Shown here: positions 62,193 through 64,000 of the stretch, piece by piece
Layout of the letters: each line of letters opens with the position of its first letter
How positions within the stretch are numbered: position 1 is the first letter of the stretch
The notes under the pieces: model-generated
Told to the model about the DNA's origin: nothing
Seen by the model: only the letters and a program-made list of their open reading frames with translations
The model's database searches: none
Made by a program: the position numbers and the translations under genes
From: Bacillota bacterium
GTDB taxonomy: Bacteria > Bacillota > Clostridia > Tissierellales > Sedimentibacteraceae
DNA length: 64,000 bases
NCBI GenBank assembly: GCA_023453025.1
Contig: JAEXUD010000059.1
Span: 1-64,000, forward strand
Reading direction: 5' to 3'

Positions 62193-63719
62193 ATGCTGTC
62201 GAAAATTAAAACCTGTGTTCTTTACGGTCTTGAAGGGTACGTAGTTGATGTAGAAACAGATTTGTCAGGAGGACTTCCAAATTTCAACATAGTAGGCCTT
62301 CCCGACATATCAATCAGAGAATCAAAGGAACGTGTTCGCTCAGCATTGAAAAACAGCGATTTTGTATTTCCTGTCAGCCGCATAACAGTTAATCTCGCTC
62401 CGGCAAATTTAAAAAAAGAAGGCAGTCAAATAGACCTTCCTATCGCTATGGGCATATTATATGCAAACAAAATAATAAAGAAAAAAATTGATGAAAAAAC
62501 ATGTATTATCGGAGAGTTATCATTAGATGGAAATATCACTAAAGTTGACGGTGCTCTGCCCATGGTCATTTCAATGCGAAATAATCATTTTGAACGAGCC
62601 GTAATACTCTATGACAACAGAGAAGAATGCGGAGCAATTGAGGGAATAAATATAATTCCTGTTAAAAGCCTTGAGGAGCTGGTTTGTTATTTTAATGAAC
62701 ATAAAGAAATTAAACCATATAAGGTAATTTATGAAAGTTCCGATGATACAGAAAATTTTTCGGAAGATTTTTCTGAAATAAAAGGACAACCGGCTATGAA
62801 AAGAGCCGTAGAAATTGCAGCAGCAGGAATGCACAATATACTGATGCTGGGCTCCCCCGGCTCTGGTAAGACAATGATTGCCCGAAGAATTCCGACGATA
62901 CTTCCTGATTTGACGTTTGAAGAGTCTCTGGAGGTAACAAAAATATACAGCATATCAGGTCTTTTAAATAATAATGGATTAATAAAAAAACGTCCCTTCC
63001 GCTCTCCTCATCACACATCGTCACGTGTTGCAATGGCAGGCGGAGGACCTAAGCCAAGACCGGGTGAAGTCTCATTGTCTCATTATGGTGTCTTGTTTCT
63101 TGATGAAATTCCTGAGTTTCCTAAAAGTGTAATCGAAGTGCTTAGACAACCCATGGAGGATGGTAATATTTCCATTTCCAGAGCAAACGGATCATTTACC
63201 TTCCCGGCTAAATTTATGATGGTTGCATCAATGAACCCATGTCCCTGCGGTTACCTTGGAGATCCTGTTCATGAATGCTCTTGTACTCAAGTCCAGATAG
63301 ATAAATATCTTGGCAAAATATCCGGACCTTTGTTAAACAGAATTGACATTCAAATTGAAGTATCTCCTGTAAAATATGAAGATTTAAAAAAAGTAAATCC
63401 TGAAGAATCATCTATAGAAATAAGAAAACGAATTATTAAAGCTCGAAGCATACAGAAAATCAGATATGAAAAACTAAATATCATAACTAATTCTGAATTG
63501 GGAAGTAAACATATATCAAAATATTGTAAAATTAACAAAGAATCGGAACAACTATTAAAGAATGCTTTTGAAAGACTGGGACTAAGCGCAAGAGCATACA
63601 ACAAAATTTTGAAGGTTGCAAGGACTATCGCAGATTTAGACGAATCTGAAAATATAGAAACAAAGCACATCGCTGAAGCAATACAGTATAGAAGCTTTGA
63701 CCGCAAATACTGGAGGTAG
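62193..63719 (+). CDS. comM: YifB/ComM family AAA ATPase
   Basis: A 508-residue Mg-chelatase-like AAA+ helicase, linked to natural transformation in some bacteria. N-terminal ChlI-like fold ('YGLEGYVVDVETDLSGGLPN', 'DISIRESKERVRSALKNS'), Walker A 'GSPGSGKT', Walker B 'VLFLDEIPEF', and the C-terminal Mg_chelatase domain 'RLGLSARAYNKILKVARTIA'. The start is ATG 62193, seven bases after GGAGG; the open frame upstream is A+T-rich and reads through the promoter. dprA begins just after. Confidence 0.93.
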   Translation: MLSKIKTCVLYGLEGYVVDVETDLSGGLPNFNIVGLPDISIRESKERVRSALKNSDFVFPVSRITVNLAPANLKKEGSQIDLPIAMGILYANKIIKKKIDEKTCIIGELSLDGNITKVDGALPMVISMRNNHFERAVILYDNREECGAIEGINIIPVKSLEELVCYFNEHKEIKPYKVIYESSDDTENFSEDFSEIKGQPAMKRAVEIAAAGMHNILMLGSPGSGKTMIARRIPTILPDLTFEESLEVTKIYSISGLLNNNGLIKKRPFRSPHHTSSRVAMAGGGPKPRPGEVSLSHYGVLFLDEIPEFPKSVIEVLRQPMEDGNISISRANGSFTFPAKFMMVASMNPCPCGYLGDPVHECSCTQVQIDKYLGKISGPLLNRIDIQIEVSPVKYEDLKKVNPEESSIEIRKRIIKARSIQKIRYEKLNIITNSELGSKHISKYCKINKESEQLLKNAFERLGLSARAYNKILKVARTIADLDESENIETKHIAEAIQYRSFDRKYWR

Positions 63720-63720
63720 T

Positions 63721-64000
63721 ATGGAAAAATCAGAAAAATTAAATGTCAATCAAAAAACATTAGCATGGCTTAATTCTGTCAATGGTATGTCTAATAAAAA
63801 AATCGACATACTTTTAAAATACTTTAACTATAGTACAAGCAATCTTTGGGATAACTTTGAGGATGAGAAATATAACCTTACTATTCTTAAGCCGGAAATT
63901 GTCAGCCTTTTAAGCAAATTAAAAAACAACTTTGAAGAAAAACTATTGAAAAAGCTTAATGATAACAATACATTTCTGGTAACAATTTATGATGACAATT
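63721..64000 (+). CDS. dprA: DNA-processing protein DprA (5' part)
   Basis: An open frame from ATG 63721 to the window end, 93 codons so far. GGAGG lies six bases before it inside the comM end, and the gap to the comM stop is one base. The early part 'TLAWLNSVNGMSNKKIDILL' and 'FNYSTSNLWDNF' fits the N-terminal SAM-like domain of DprA, which precedes the Rossmann core that loads RecA on single-stranded DNA. The core lies beyond the window, so the call rests on this and on the usual comM-dprA order. Confidence 0.7.
   Translation, partial: MEKSEKLNVNQKTLAWLNSVNGMSNKKIDILLKYFNYSTSNLWDNFEDEKYNLTILKPEIVSLLSKLKNNFEEKLLKKLNDNNTFLVTIYDDN

Overview
The window reads as the chromosome of a low-G+C, endospore-forming Firmicute of the Clostridia/Tissierellia type. 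Evidence: Gram-positive PolC, RNase Y, the SpoIIIE/FtsK-TepA-YlmC-Dut-M16 block, YlxR/YlxQ inside the nusA-infB operon, a SleC-like SpoIID/peptidoglycan-binding protein, strong GGAGG ribosome binding sites and frequent TTG/GTG starts. The exact genus cannot be fixed from the sequence alone. No rRNA, tRNA, CRISPR array or intact insertion sequence was seen.

Layout. (1) 1-2,900: small exported and coiled-coil proteins, a frameshifted pseudogene and a short-chain dehydrogenase. (2) 3,045-5,400: a relic of a flavodoxin-like gene, then a plus-strand operon of a FlK-like thioesterase, two tiny membrane proteins and an OadB-like sodium-pump subunit without its usual carboxyltransferase partners. (3) 5,423-12,271: minus-strand run of membrane, exported and lipoprotein genes of unknown role, with VanW and DUF2164 proteins. 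(4) 12,449-16,332: HAD phosphatase, gamma-glutamyltransferase, flavodoxin-fold reductase, lipoprotein. (5) 16,438-28,342: purB, rny, recA (with an apparent LexA box and near-consensus promoter), pgsA, rimO, ftsK, tepA, ylmC, dut and an M16 peptidase. (6) 28,386-30,402: a decayed region with a microprotein, two ~245-bp direct repeats, hairpins, gene relics and a LUD-domain gene. (7) 30,675-40,600: pnp, rpsO and the rimP-nusA-ylxR-ylxQ-infB-rbfA-nrnA-truB-ribF translation/RNA operon. (8) 40,782-42,874: a G+C-richer three-gene cassette (XRE regulator, four-helix membrane protein, B12-binding radical SAM enzyme) with a duplicated operator. (9) 42,919-49,517: polC, a KamA-like radical SAM protein and an MgtC-family protein. 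(10) 49,545-57,000: ispG, rseP, cdsA, uppS, a small conserved-looking gene, frr, pyrH, tsf, rpsB; dxr is absent from its customary place. (11) 57,186-64,000: topA, two SleC-like modules on separate genes, an AhpD-like protein, comM/yifB and the start of dprA.

Most genes lie on the minus strand in housekeeping operons for RNA turnover, ribosome assembly, DNA repair and envelope precursor synthesis. The accessory parts most worth attention are the orphan OadB-like operon, the XRE/membrane/B12-radical SAM cassette, the unknown secretory cluster, and the repeat-rich decayed stretch at 28.5-29.8 kb.
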